NCBI RefSeq assembly: GCF_010685995.1
Contig: NZ_JAAGWK010000024.1
Coordinates: 1 to 64,000 of the forward strand
Direction of reading: 5' to 3'
Source: Goekera deserti
GTDB lineage: Bacteria > Actinomycetota > Actinomycetes > Mycobacteriales > Geodermatophilaceae
DNA: 64,000 nt
Part shown: in pieces, positions 53,474-61,969 of the stretch
How the letters are laid out: every line of letters begins with the position of its first letter
Position numbering within the stretch: the first letter of the stretch is position 1
Translations under genes and position numbers: made by a program
The notes under the pieces: generated by a model
Databases searched by the model: none
What the model was told of the DNA's origin: nothing
What the model saw: only the letters and a program-made list of their open reading frames with translations

Positions 53474-54829
53474 TCAGCGCAGCGGCTGGGCGCCGCTGGA
53501 GCTGATGCCGGGGATCTGGCCGGCCCGGAAGGCGTCGACGAACAGCCGGTGGTCCACCCGGGTGCGCTGGGCGTAGTCCAGGGCGAAGTCGGTCAGGTCG
53601 GCGATGAACTCCGCGCGCCGGCCCCCGATCATCGTGGTGATCGCCTCCTCGGTCTGGAAGGGCACCAGGGTGTGGTCGGAGTCGGCGTCGCCGACGCAGT
53701 GCATCTTCGCGGTGGCCCGGCCCAACTGGCGCACCACGGGCAGGATCTCGTCGGGCTCGGTCAGGTCGTCCCAGTCCAGGTCCAGCTCGTACGGCGACAG
53801 CTCGGCGACCAGGAAGCCCACCCCGCCGATCTCGGTGTGGCCGAGGAACGGGGAGGCGTGCGACTGCAGGGCCCGCTGGCTCACCGCCGTCCGGTGGCCC
53901 TCGTGCTCGAAGTGCTCCCGGATGGCCGGGTCGGTGACCACCCGGCTGGGCGCGGCGACGTTGCCCTGCTTCAGCGAGAGCACGATGTCGTTCTCCAGGG
54001 CCTGGTCGTAGCCCTCCAGCAGCACGTTGTAGGCGGGCAGGCCGGCGCTGCCGATGCCGAAGCCGCCGGTGCCGATCACGTCCTTGACGTCGTAGGCGAC
54101 CTCGCGGCGGCGCCGGCCCTCCGGCACCGTCTCCCGGTAGCGGTCGACCGCGGCGAGCACCACGGCCCGCTCGTCGTCGTCCAGGACGCGGTTGCGGCTG
54201 GAGTCGGCGAACCGGCGCTGGTGGTGCTCCACGACCGTGAGGCGGTCCAGCAGGGCGATCCGGGTGCGCTCGGTGGTGGCCAGCAGCAGCTCGCGCACCG
54301 CGCCGTCGGTGTTCTCCCTCGTGAGGGCGAACGAGCGGTCGTCGTCGGAGCGGGTGAAGGCGGCGACCTGGTCCAGGTAGGCCGACAGGTAGGCGTCCAG
54401 CACCTGGGCGATCACGTCGTCGCCGAGCGCCTTGCGCCAGGCGAGCAGGGCGAAGCTGGCCGCGAACCGGCGCAGGTCCCAGCTGACGTGGCCCAGGTAG
54501 GCCTCGTCGAAGTCGTTGACGTCGAAGACGATCCGCCCGTCGCCGTCCATGTAGGTGCCGAAGTTCTCCGCGTGCAGGTCACCCTGGATCCACACCCGCG
54601 ACGTCCGCTCGTCACACCAGCGGTCCTCACCGGTCGCCATGTCGGCGTAGAACAGGCACGCCGACCCGCGGTAGAAGGCGAACGGGTCGGCCGCCATCTT
54701 GCGGAACTTGGTGCGGAAGGCGTCGGCGTCCGCGGTCATCAGCGCCGAGAAGGCGTCGACGAGCACGTCGACGATCTGCTGCTGACGGTCGAGGTCGGCG
54801 TCCGGTGCGGGGGGCTGGCGGGTGGGCAC
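53474..54829 (-). CDS. DUF2252 family protein
   Basis: The 451-residue product matches the uncharacterised DUF2252 family: FYRGSACLFYADMA, VWIQGDLHAENFGTYMDGDG, FDVNDFDEAYLGHVSWDLRR and AKMHCVGDAD are typical. The HAENFG and NDFDE segments look like the catalytic loop of the aminoglycoside-phosphotransferase/kinase-like fold, so a kinase-like role is possible. GTG at 54829 is used; it is preceded six bases upstream by TACGGT, fitting a leaderless message. Convergent with the GNAT gene. Confidence 0.88.
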   Translation of the reverse strand: MPTRQPPAPDADLDRQQQIVDVLVDAFSALMTADADAFRTKFRKMAADPFAFYRGSACLFYADMATGEDRWCDERTSRVWIQGDLHAENFGTYMDGDGRIVFDVNDFDEAYLGHVSWDLRRFAASFALLAWRKALGDDVIAQVLDAYLSAYLDQVAAFTRSDDDRSFALTRENTDGAVRELLLATTERTRIALLDRLTVVEHHQRRFADSSRNRVLDDDERAVVLAAVDRYRETVPEGRRRREVAYDVKDVIGTGGFGIGSAGLPAYNVLLEGYDQALENDIVLSLKQGNVAAPSRVVTDPAIREHFEHEGHRTAVSQRALQSHASPFLGHTEIGGVGFLVAELSPYELDLDWDDLTEPDEILPVVRQLGRATAKMHCVGDADSDHTLVPFQTEEAITTMIGGRRAEFIADLTDFALDYAQRTRVDHRLFVDAFRAGQIPGISSSGAQPLR

Positions 54830-54835
54830 GGGCCC

Positions 54836-54841
54836 ACCGTA
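54836..54841 (-). promoter_or_regulatory. Likely -10 element, leaderless DUF2252 transcript
   Basis: On the - strand TACGGT fits TANNNT and is exactly six bases before the GTG at 54829. Confidence 0.45.
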
Positions 54842-54850
54842 GGTGGCGAC

Positions 54851-54856
54851 TAGCCT
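54851..54856 (+). promoter_or_regulatory. Possible -10 element of the SGNH hydrolase gene
   Basis: TAGCCT fits TANNNT and would start transcription near 54863, about 46 bases before the GTG at 54910, leaving room for its GGGAG ribosome site. It is nearly back-to-back with the DUF2252 -10 element. Confidence 0.35.
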
Positions 54857-54909
54857 GCGATGGGCGGCCTGCAGCGCCGCCGGTGCACGGACGACGGACG
54901 GGAGCCGAG

Positions 54910-55944
54910 GTGACGCGGGCCAGCAGGGCACGGCGACTGGCGACCAGCGCGATCTACGGCGGCGGCGGGATCGGCCTGGTCGGTGCCGGCCTGGTCGCGC
55001 TGCTCCGCGAGGAGGCGCGGTCGGCCCGGCGGCGGATCGAGACCCACGACCTGCGCAAGGACCCACCCACCGGCAACGGCGTCTACGGCAGCGGCCGGGG
55101 CGAGCCGATCGTGTTCGTGGTGCTGGGCGACTCCAGCGCCGTGGGGCTCGGCGTCGACAAGGCCACCGAGACCCCCGGCGTGCTCATCGCGGCCGCGCTC
55201 GCCGAGCTCAGCGAGCGCCCGGTACGGCTGGTCCGCCTGGCGGTGTCGGGCTGCGTGTCCGCCCGGCTCGCCGCCCAGGTCGACCAGGCCCTGGCCGAGC
55301 GGCCCGACGTCGCGCTGATCATGATCGGCGCCAACGACATCACCAGCCGCGCCCGCCCGTCGACGTCGGTGCGGCAGCTCGCCGACGAGGTGCGCCGGCT
55401 GACCGCGGCCGGCTGCAAGGTGGTGGTCGGGACCTGCCCGGACCTGGGCACGATCCGGCCGATCCGGCAGCCGCTGCGCCTGCTGGCCCGGCGGTGGAGC
55501 CGCGAGCTGGCGGCGGCGCAGACCATCGCGGTGGTCGCCGAGGGCGGGCGCACCGTGTCGCTCGGCTCGGTGCTCGGGCCGGCGTTCGCCACCGACACCA
55601 GCATGTTCAGCCGGGACGAGTTCCACCCCTCGGCCGTCGGCTACGCCGCGGCTGCTGCCTCGCTGCTGCCCTCGGTGGCCGACTCGATCGGGGTGTGGCC
55701 CGCCTCGGCCGACCGGGGCCTGCGGCTGCGGCGCAACACCGTGCGCCCGGTGGCGCAGGCCGCCGCCCGCGCGGCCGGCCGCACCGGCACCGAGGTGCAG
55801 CCCACCGAGGTGCGCGGCCAGGACACCGGCCCGCGCGGGCCCTGGGCCCGGCTGCGCCGCCGCCGTCCGCCGGGGATCCCCACACCCGAGGAGGCCGGCG
55901 AGTCCGCCCGGGCGGGCGTCGCCCAGCCGGGGGTCCGGGGCTGA
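54910..55944 (+). CDS. SGNH/GDSL hydrolase, membrane-anchored
   Basis: The 344-residue product has a hydrophobic N-terminal segment (about residues 12-33, Gly/Leu-rich), probably an uncleaved anchor. An SGNH hydrolase domain follows: VVLGDSSAVGLGV with the block I Ser, MIGANDIT with the block III Asn, and DEFHPSAVGYA with the catalytic Asp and His of block V. Acyl-ester hydrolysis of lipids or envelope glycans is likely. The C-terminal 60 residues are Arg/Pro-rich and disordered. Confidence 0.88.
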   Translation: MTRASRARRLATSAIYGGGGIGLVGAGLVALLREEARSARRRIETHDLRKDPPTGNGVYGSGRGEPIVFVVLGDSSAVGLGVDKATETPGVLIAAALAELSERPVRLVRLAVSGCVSARLAAQVDQALAERPDVALIMIGANDITSRARPSTSVRQLADEVRRLTAAGCKVVVGTCPDLGTIRPIRQPLRLLARRWSRELAAAQTIAVVAEGGRTVSLGSVLGPAFATDTSMFSRDEFHPSAVGYAAAAASLLPSVADSIGVWPASADRGLRLRRNTVRPVAQAAARAAGRTGTEVQPTEVRGQDTGPRGPWARLRRRRPPGIPTPEEAGESARAGVAQPGVRG

Positions 55945-55971
55945 CGGCCGCGGCACGGCCCCGGGTAGGTT
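55941..55971 (+). promoter_or_regulatory. Possible thiolase promoter
   Basis: CTGACG (55941-55946) and TAGGTT (55966-55971, fits TANNNT) are separated by 19 bases, about 55 bases before the thiolase ATG. The first box overlaps the stop of the upstream gene. Confidence 0.35.
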
Positions 55972-56026
55972 CGGGCCGACCGACGCCCGTGCCGCCCCCG
56001 GCAACGCCTCACCGTGGAGTACTCGT

Positions 56027-57247
56027 ATGCCCGAAGCCGTCATCGTCGCCACCGCCCGCTCGCCCATCGGCCGCGCCTTCAAGGGATCGCTGAAGGACCT
56101 GCGCCCCGACGACCTCACCGCCACGATCGTGCGCGCCGCACTGGACCAGGTGCCCGAGCTGGACCCGACGGACATCGACGACCTGGTCCTCGGTTGCGGG
56201 CTGCCCGGCGGTGAGCAGGGGTACAACATGGGCCGCGTCGTCGCGGTGCTGCTGGGCATGGACCACCTGCCCGGCACGACGATCACCCGCTACTGCTCCT
56301 CCTCGCTGCAGACCACCCGCATGGCGATGCACGCCATCCGGGCCGGCGAGGGCGACGTCTTCATCTCCGCGGGCGTGGAGATGGTGTCCCGCTTCGTCAA
56401 GGGCAACTCCGACGGCCTGCCGGACACGCAGAACCCGGCCTTCACCGACGCCGCCGCCCGGGGGGCGAAGGTGGCCGAGAGCGGCGCCGAGAGCTGGACC
56501 GACCCGCGCTCGGACGGGGACGTGCCCGACGTCTACATCTCCATGGGGCAGACCGCGGAGAACCTGGCGCTGCTCAAGGACGTCTCCCGCCAGGAGATGG
56601 ACGAGTTCGCCGTGCGCAGCCAGAACCTCGCCGAGAAGGCCATCGCCAACGGCTTCTGGGCCCGGGAGATCACCCCGGTCACCACCCCGGACGGCACCGT
56701 GGTCAGCGCCGACGACGGCCCCCGCGCCGGGACGACGATCGAGGGCATCTCCGCGCTGAAGCCGGTGTTCCGCCCCGACGGCCGGGTCACCGCCGGCAAC
56801 GCCTGCCCGCTCAACGACGGCGCCGCCGCGGTGGTGGTCATGAGCGACACCAAGGCCGCCGAGCTGGGCCTCACGCCGCTGGCACGGATCGTGTCGACCG
56901 CGGTGACCGGCCTGTCCCCGGAGATCATGGGCTACGGCCCGGTCGACGCCTCGAAGCTGGCGCTGCAGCGCGCGGGCATGAGCATCGGCGACATCGACCT
57001 GGTGGAGATCAACGAGGCGTTCGCCGCGCAGGTCATCCCCAGCTACCGCGACCTGGGCATCGACATCGACAAGCTGAACGTGCACGGTGGCGCGATCGCC
57101 GTCGGCCACCCGTTCGGCATGACCGGCGCCCGGATCACCGGCACCCTGCTCAACGGCCTGCGCACCACCGACGGCACCTTCGGCCTGGAGACCATGTGCG
57201 TCGGCGGCGGCATGGGCATGGCGATGGTGCTCGAGCGCCTGTCCTGA
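56027..57247 (+). CDS. Acetyl-CoA C-acyltransferase (thiolase)
   Basis: This enzyme catalyses thiolytic cleavage or condensation of acyl-CoA in fatty acid metabolism. The 406-residue product has Cys90 in TRYCSSSLQ (acyl-enzyme), the HPFGMTGAR segment with catalytic His after [10 protein letters not shown], and the final [14 protein letters not shown] with the second active Cys. INEAFAAQV provides the oxyanion region. Length is normal. A beta-oxidation role is likely, but degradative and biosynthetic thiolases cannot be separated from this sequence. GGAG lies 8 bases before ATG. Confidence 0.94.
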   Translation: MPEAVIVATARSPIGRAFKGSLKDLRPDDLTATIVRAALDQVPELDPTDIDDLVLGCGLPGGEQGYNMGRVVAVLLGMDHLPGTTITRYCSSSLQTTRMAMHAIRAGEGDVFISAGVEMVSRFVKGNSDGLPDTQNPAFTDAAARGAKVAESGAESWTDPRSDGDVPDVYISMGQTAENLALLKDVSRQEMDEFAVRSQNLAEKAIANGFWAREITPVTTPDGTVVSADDGPRAGTTIEGISALKPVFRPDGRVTAGNACPLNDGAAAVVVMSDTKAAELGLTPLARIVSTAVTGLSPEIMGYGPVDASKLALQRAGMSIGDIDLVEINEAFAAQVIPSYRDLGIDIDKLNVHGGAIAVGHPFGMTGARITGTLLNGLRTTDGTFGLETMCVGGGMGMAMVLERLS

Positions 57248-57256
57248 CGAGCTGAT

Positions 57257-57401
57257 GGAGTGCCACGGCGCAGGGTCCCCTGCGCCGTGGCACTCCGGTC
57301 GACGTCCGAACAGCACAGTGGCCCGGTCCCCGCGAGGGGACCGGGCCACTGTCGTCCGGGGCCCCTGCCCCGCCGCGAGCGTGCTCGTGGTGGGGCAGGG
57401 G
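57257..57401. terminator. Three consecutive hairpins between thiolase and Bax-inhibitor genes
   Basis: Hairpin 1: 19-bp perfect stem (57257-57275 pairing with 57278-57296). Hairpin 2: 17-bp perfect stem (57315-57331 pairing with 57336-57352) with a GCGA loop. Hairpin 3: 10-bp stem (57362-57371 pairing with 57392-57401) enclosing a small inner dyad. The genes converge, so the group should stop transcription from both directions. Confidence 0.8.
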
Positions 57402-57408
57402 TCCTTCG

Positions 57409-58239
57409 TCAGTCTCGGAAGTAGCTGAGCAGGCGGAGGATCTCCAGGTACAGCCACACCATGGTGACCAGCAGGCCGAACGCCACGAACCAGGCGAACT
57501 TGGCCGGGGCGCCACGGCGGATGGCCTCGTCGGCCATGTCGAAGTCGAGCAGCAGCGAGAACGCGGCCACACCGATCACGACCAGGCTGAAGATGATGGC
57601 CACCGGGCCACCCTCACGCAGGCCGAGGCCGCCGGGGGTGATGAAGCTGGCGACCAGGTTGACCAGCATGAGCGCCAGGACGCCGAACATGGCGCCGACG
57701 ATCCAGCGGGTGAGCTTCGGGGTGACCCGGACAGCACCGGTCTTGTAGACGACCAGCATGCCGGCGAACACACCGAACGTGCCGACGATCGCCTGGATGA
57801 CGATGCCCTCGTAGAGGTTCTCGAACGCCTCGCTGATCGCGCCGAGGAAGACGCCCTCGACGGCCGCGTAGGTGAGGATCGCTGCGGGGTTGGTGATCTG
57901 CTTGAACGAGATCACCAGGCCGAGCACCAGGCCGATCAGAACGGCCGGCAGGGCGAGGCCGAGCGCCGTCTCGGTCGGCAGCAGGGCCCAGGTGGCGGCA
58001 GCCGCGAGCACGGTCACCAGGAACGTGATGCCGGTCTTGGTGACGACGTCGTCCATCGTCATGTAGCGCGTGGTGCTGGCGGCGTACGGGTTCTGCTGCG
58101 CCGGAGCACCGTAGGGGTTGTGCTGGGTGGGCGCGCCGTACTGCGCGCCCTGACCCCAGCCGCCGGGCTGCTGGCCGAACTGCGGGCCAGGGGTGTTGGC
58201 CGGGAAGGCCCGACCGAACACCGGGTTGTTGCTGGGCAT
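57409..58239 (-). CDS. Bax inhibitor-1/YccA family membrane protein
   Basis: This is an integral membrane protein of the Bax inhibitor-1 family, some members of which conduct calcium. The 276-residue product has a Gln/Gly/Asn/Pro-rich cytoplasmic N-terminus (residues 1-58, with NPYGAP-type repeats). Seven hydrophobic helices follow, containing the family patterns GVFLGAISEAFENLYEGI and FDMADEAIRRGAPAKFAWFVAFGL. The ATG at 58239 has GAGGAG six bases upstream, which decides the start over one two codons earlier. Confidence 0.9.
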   Translation of the reverse strand: MPSNNPVFGRAFPANTPGPQFGQQPGGWGQGAQYGAPTQHNPYGAPAQQNPYAASTTRYMTMDDVVTKTGITFLVTVLAAAATWALLPTETALGLALPAVLIGLVLGLVISFKQITNPAAILTYAAVEGVFLGAISEAFENLYEGIVIQAIVGTFGVFAGMLVVYKTGAVRVTPKLTRWIVGAMFGVLALMLVNLVASFITPGGLGLREGGPVAIIFSLVVIGVAAFSLLLDFDMADEAIRRGAPAKFAWFVAFGLLVTMVWLYLEILRLLSYFRD

Positions 58240-58425
58240 CGCCATCTCCTCGAGGTGACTCGGACCGTGGGATCCGCAGTCTTGCGGGTCCCACTCGTCT
58301 CCTACAACGACCGTCCACCGCACAGCGTTCCCGCGCCGGGTCCCTCACCCGGACGGGTGGCCGCCGGTCGCCCGGGCCGGGGTGCCCGAACCGCTGCCGG
58401 CCTCGGGCGGCGGTTGCGCGTGACG

Positions 58426-58499
58426 TGCCCTCGGTGGGGTTCGAACCCACACTGCGACCCTTTTAAGGGGCCTGCCTCTGCCGGTTGGGCTACGAGGGC
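58426..58499 (-). tRNA. Short tRNA-like gene with UAA anticodon (nominal Leu)
   Basis: The - strand folds as a 74-base cloverleaf. There is a 7-bp acceptor stem (GCCCTCG with CGAGGGC), a D arm of three pairs with an 11-base loop containing GG, and a 5-bp anticodon stem (GGCCC with GGGTC, one G-U). The loop is CTTAAAA, the variable region five bases (GCAGT), the T arm GTGGG-TTCGAAC-CCCAC, and the discriminator A; CCA is not encoded. The anticodon at 58465-58463 reads UAA, which would be leucine (UUA codon). Bacterial tRNA-Leu normally has a long variable arm, absent here, so the identity is uncertain. Confidence 0.8.
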
Positions 58500-58556
58500 G
58501 TCTCGCCGGCGAACCGACAGGGTCCCATCCGTCGGCGGCGGCCGGCGGGACGGACC

Positions 58557-58610
58557 CCGGACCACCTCACCCCGGGCCACATCACGCCGGACCGCATCAC
58601 CCCGGGCCGC
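58557..58610. repeat. 15-bp tandem repeat at the end of the uracil-DNA glycosylase gene
   Basis: Units CCGGACCACCTCACC, CCGGGCCACATCACG and CCGGACCGCATCACC follow directly, with a partial fourth CCGGGCCGC. The array begins outside the gene and includes the stop codon and last residues of the glycosylase. Confidence 0.7.
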
Positions 58611-59364
58611 CGGCCAGGTCGGTCGCCCTCGTCAGGACGGCGTCCAGCATGGGCTCGGTCAGCCGGCCGGTGAAGGTGTTCTGCTGGCTGACGTGGTAGC
58701 TGCCGAGCAGCGTGAGCGGGCCGCGGGGACCGACCAGCGTCGTCTCCACGCCGTGGCCGAACGCCGGGCGTGGTCGCGGCAGCGGGTACCCGGCCCGGCC
58801 CAGCACCGGCCAGAGCGCCGTCCACCCGAAACCGCCCAGCACCACCACCACCCGCAGCCGCGGCAGCAGCGCCAGCTCCCGGGCCAGCCACGGCGAGCAG
58901 GTGTCCCGCTCGGCCGGGGTCGGGGCGTTGTCCGGCGGGGCGCAGCGCACGGCCGCGCACACCCGGACGTCGGTCAGCTCCAGGCCGTCGCCGCGGTGGG
59001 TCGACGTCGGCTGGTTGGCCAGGCCGGCCCGCCACAGGGCGGCGAAGATCCAGTCCCCGCTGCGGTCGCCGGTGAACACCCGGCCGGTGCGGTTCCCGCC
59101 GTGTGCCGCCGGCGCCAGCCCGACCACCGCGATCCGGGCGTCCGCCGGGCCCAGGCCCGGCACCGGGCGGCCCCAGTAGTCCTCCTCGCGGAACGAGGCA
59201 CGCTTGACCGTGGCCACCTCCTCGCGCCAGGCGACGAGTCGGGGGCAGGCGCGGCACCCGGAGATGCGGTCGTCCAGCACCTGCAGCGTGCGGGCGCCGG
59301 CCGCGCCGCGGGCGACCCCGGCCGGGGTGCGGGTGACCGGGAAGCCGTCGACGTCGAGTGCCAC
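58597..59364 (-). CDS. Type-5 uracil-DNA glycosylase (UdgB-like)
   Basis: This DNA repair enzyme removes uracil and other deaminated bases. The 255-residue product has four Cys residues for an iron-sulfur cluster (in DRISGCRACPRLV and VRVCAAVRCAPPDN). It also has VVGLAPAAHGGNRTGRVFTGD (catalytic block 1, of the GLAPAAHGAN type in family 5) and GSYHVSQQNTFTG (block 2 with His). The GTG at 59364 starts right before the conserved part; an ATG at 59415 is possible but nearly abuts the divergent gene. Confidence 0.9.
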   Translation of the reverse strand: MALDVDGFPVTRTPAGVARGAAGARTLQVLDDRISGCRACPRLVAWREEVATVKRASFREEDYWGRPVPGLGPADARIAVVGLAPAAHGGNRTGRVFTGDRSGDWIFAALWRAGLANQPTSTHRGDGLELTDVRVCAAVRCAPPDNAPTPAERDTCSPWLARELALLPRLRVVVVLGGFGWTALWPVLGRAGYPLPRPRPAFGHGVETTLVGPRGPLTLLGSYHVSQQNTFTGRLTEPMLDAVLTRATDLAGGPG

Positions 59365-59424
59365 GGGTCCAGTCCACCATCCGGCGGACGGGCGGCGACC
59401 CGCTGGTCTTGACATGATCGCCGG

Positions 59425-59730
59425 GTGGCGAAGAAGCAGAAGCAGAAGACCCCGGCGCTGTACAAGGTCCTCGGCCCGGCGCTGGCGATCCCGACCGGCA
59501 TCCTGGTGAAGAAGACGACCGACCAGCTGTGGGTCGCGGTGCGCAACACCCCGCCGCCGAAGAACCCCACGTCCCCGGGCGTCACCTGGCCCGACGCGCT
59601 GGCCTGGGCCGCGTTCTCCGGGGTGCTCGTCGCGGTCGGCCGGCTGCTGGCCGCGCAGGGCGCGGACAAGATCTACACGGCGCTGACCGGCAAGCCCCCG
59701 GCCAACGCCAACGCCGACAGCGCCGCCTGA
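59425..59730 (+). CDS. DUF4235 small membrane protein
   Basis: The 101-residue product begins with Lys/Gln-rich residues. It has a hydrophobic helix (about residues 15-27), a Pro-rich loop (TPPPKNPTSPGVTW) and a second helix (WAAFSGVLVAVGRLLAAQG), matching the DUF4235 pattern common in actinobacteria. Function unknown. CATGAT six bases before the GTG could be a -10 element of a leaderless message. Divergent from the uracil-DNA glycosylase gene. Confidence 0.82.
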   Translation: MAKKQKQKTPALYKVLGPALAIPTGILVKKTTDQLWVAVRNTPPPKNPTSPGVTWPDALAWAAFSGVLVAVGRLLAAQGADKIYTALTGKPPANANADSAA

Positions 59731-59847
59731 CACGGCACCCCCTCGGGACGGCGCACCCGGATCCGGTACGCGCCCGCGATGCCCGCTGATCACCGGCGGT
59801 GCCCGGCCTGCAACGCGGGGGCCTGGCCGGCCGGCGGGAGCGCGCGG

Positions 59848-59868
59848 GCCGGCGGCAGCGCCGCCGGC
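59848..59868. terminator. Possible bidirectional terminator
   Basis: A 9-bp perfect stem (59848-59856 pairing with 59860-59868) with a 3-base loop lies between converging DUF4235 and Ppx genes. Confidence 0.5.
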
Positions 59869-59885
59869 TGGGGCGGGCGGGCGGG

Positions 59886-60836
59886 TCAGGTGCGGGCGAG
59901 CTGGAGCGCGATGCCGTCGAGGATGTCGTGCTCGGAGACGACGACCTCGTCGATGTCGAAGGCGTCCATGATGACGCGCAGGACCAGCGATCCGCCGCCG
60001 ATGACGTCGACCCGGCCCGGGTGCATCACCGGCATCGCGGCCCGCCGGGCGCGGGTGGCGGTGAGCAGGCCCGCGGTCACCGAGCGCACCCCGGCCACCG
60101 GGACCCGGGAGCCCTGCAGCACGTCGGCGTCGTACACCGGCAGCTGCAGCGCCAGCGCGGCCACGGTGGTGACCGAGCCGGCCAGCCCGACCAGGGTCGC
60201 CGCCTCCCCCACCGGGACGTCGGCCACGACCTCGGTCAGCGCCGCCCGGATGTCGCTCTCCGCGGCCTGGATCTGGTCGGCGGTGGGCGGGTCGGCGCGC
60301 AGGTGCCGCTCGGTGAGCCGCACGCAGCCGACGTCGACCGACCGGACGGCGCGCACCCCGTCGGCGTCCCCGAGCACGAACTCGGTGGAGCCGCCCCCGA
60401 TGTCCACGACCAGGTAGGGCGCCGGCGGCGGCTCCTGCCCGTGCGCAGCGGCCCCGGCGGCCAGCGACACGGTGGCACCGAGGAAGGACAGGGCGGCCTC
60501 CTCGGTGCCGGCGACCACGTCGGGCAACCGGCCCAGGGTGGTGAGCACCATGGCCTCGAAGTCGGCGCGGTTGGCGGCGTCCCGGCTGGCGCTGGTGGCC
60601 ACCATCCGCACCCGCTCGACGCCGAGCTCGCGTGCGGTGGCCGCGTACTCGGCCAGCACGAGCCGGGTGCGCTCGATCGCCTCCGGGGCCAGCCGGCCGG
60701 TGGCGTCCACGCCCTCCCCGAGCCGGACGACCTCCATCCGGCGCACCAGGTCGACGTGCGGGCCCTCGGCGGGCACGTCGGCAACGAGCAGCCGGATCGA
60801 GTTGGTGCCGCAGTCGATCGCGGCGACCCGGGTCAC
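59886..60836 (-). CDS. ppx: Exopolyphosphatase / guanosine pentaphosphate phosphatase (Ppx/GppA)
   Basis: The enzyme hydrolyses polyphosphate from its end or pppGpp to ppGpp. The 316-residue product has the sugar-kinase/Hsp70-like fold motifs: AAIDCGTNSIRLLVAD (phosphate 1) and YLVVDIGGGSTEFVLG (phosphate 2), then VGLAGSVTTVAALAL. It is the short actinobacterial form without the HD-like C-terminal domain of enteric Ppx. GTG start overlaps the DUF501 stop by 4 bases; it is the last gene of the eno operon. Confidence 0.92.
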   Translation of the reverse strand: MTRVAAIDCGTNSIRLLVADVPAEGPHVDLVRRMEVVRLGEGVDATGRLAPEAIERTRLVLAEYAATARELGVERVRMVATSASRDAANRADFEAMVLTTLGRLPDVVAGTEEAALSFLGATVSLAAGAAAHGQEPPPAPYLVVDIGGGSTEFVLGDADGVRAVRSVDVGCVRLTERHLRADPPTADQIQAAESDIRAALTEVVADVPVGEAATLVGLAGSVTTVAALALQLPVYDADVLQGSRVPVAGVRSVTAGLLTATRARRAAMPVMHPGRVDVIGGGSLVLRVIMDAFDIDEVVVSEHDILDGIALQLART

Positions 60837-61396
60837 GAGCGGTCCCCGTCAGCGGCCGGGGTGACGGCGTCGTCCGCGGGGAGGGCGCAGGGGCCGGCCG
60901 CCCACCACTCCCCCATGCCGGCGACGGCGCGGTCACCGATCGGGTTGACGCCCGGCCCGGCGGCGAGCGCGTGCGCGGCCAGCGCGTGCAGGCACTTCAC
61001 CCGGTCGGGCATGCCGCCGGCGGTGGCCCGGGTGGGCAGCACGTCCCGGGCGTCGCGGGTGGCCAGGAACGCCTCGTGCGCGGCCAGGTACCCCCGGGCC
61101 AGCTCGGGGTCGGTCGCCAGCTCGGCCTGCCACTCGCGCATGAGCCCGGCCGACTCCAGCCGGCTGGCGGCCGCCGACGCGCGCGGGCAGGTGAGGTAGT
61201 AGAGCGTCGGGAACGGGGTGCCGTCCTCGAGTCGGGGTGCGGTCTCGACCACGTCGGGCTGCCCGCAGGGGCAACGGTGCGCGACCCCGACCAGCGCCCG
61301 CGGGGGCCGGCCCAGCTGGCGCGCGACGACGTCCCGCTCGTCCGGGGTGACCGCCGGGGCGGACGGGGCCGGTCCGGTGCCGGGGTGCGTGCTCAC
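60833..61396 (-). CDS. DUF501 family protein
   Basis: The 187-residue product has the DUF501 features: VARQLGRPPRALVGVAHRCPCGQPDVVETAPRLEDGTPFPTLYYLTCP across residues 24-71 with three Cys that may bind metal, and GGMPDRVKCLHALAAHALAAGPGVNPIGD near the C-terminus. Function unknown, but it lies between ftsB and ppx in most actinobacteria. It overlaps both neighbours by 4 bases. Confidence 0.92.
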   Translation of the reverse strand: MSTHPGTGPAPSAPAVTPDERDVVARQLGRPPRALVGVAHRCPCGQPDVVETAPRLEDGTPFPTLYYLTCPRASAAASRLESAGLMREWQAELATDPELARGYLAAHEAFLATRDARDVLPTRATAGGMPDRVKCLHALAAHALAAGPGVNPIGDRAVAGMGEWWAAGPCALPADDAVTPAADGDRS

Positions 61397-61962
61397 GGGG
61401 TGGGCTCGGCGGCGTCGCCGTCGGCGGTGGCGACCGACTCCAGCAGGCCCTCGTACCAGGTGCGGTCCGGGGCGGTGGCCGGCGTCGCGGCGTCGGCCTC
61501 GGTGGCGCCGGGCACGGTCTCGCCGTCGGCGACGACCACCAGCCGGTCGCCGGGCAGCACGTAGGCCAGCCGGGACTGGGCCTGCTGCCGGGTGTAGGCC
61601 GGGTCGGCCTGCCGGGTCAGCTGCTCCTGCAGCTCCTCGGCGCGCCGGTCCAGGGCGCTGCCCTCGGCGGCGAGCTCGGCGAGGTCCTGCCGGCCGGCCA
61701 CGTACTGCCGCAGCGGACCGGCCAGCGTGAGCGCCAGCAGCAGTACGAGGGCGACCAGCAGGACCGCCCGGCCGGTGATCAGCGGGCGGTGCGCGACGGC
61801 CCCGCCGCGGCCGGCGTTGGCCGTGTACCGGGACGACCGGCGCTGCCCGGGCCGGCTGGCCTCCCGGGAGGGACCGGCCGACCGGGCCGGGCGGGCGCCG
61901 GACGTCCGGCGCCCGCGCGCCTCCGCGGCCGGGCCGCCCCGCCGGCCGCGGACGGCGCTCAC
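61393..61962 (-). CDS. Septum formation initiator FtsB/DivIC family protein
   Basis: FtsB/DivIC proteins belong to the divisome subcomplex with FtsQ and FtsL. The 189-residue product has an Arg/Gly-rich cytoplasmic N-terminus (about 60 residues), one membrane helix (VLLVALVLLLALTLAGPL) and a coiled coil (LAELAAEGSALDRRAEELQEQLTRQ). The short conserved end RLAYVLPGDRLVVVADG follows. The C-terminal 40 residues are Ala/Thr/Glu-rich. Position right after eno is typical of actinobacteria. The GTG lies 7 bases after the eno stop. Confidence 0.9.
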   Translation of the reverse strand: MSAVRGRRGGPAAEARGRRTSGARPARSAGPSREASRPGQRRSSRYTANAGRGGAVAHRPLITGRAVLLVALVLLLALTLAGPLRQYVAGRQDLAELAAEGSALDRRAEELQEQLTRQADPAYTRQQAQSRLAYVLPGDRLVVVADGETVPGATEADAATPATAPDRTWYEGLLESVATADGDAAEPTP

Positions 61963-61969
61963 CCCGTCG

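Noticed and set aside
58490-59380. Alternative - strand frame of 296 codons over the uracil-DNA glycosylase gene
   Set aside because: It lacks the Cys cluster and catalytic blocks, which are all in the chosen frame.
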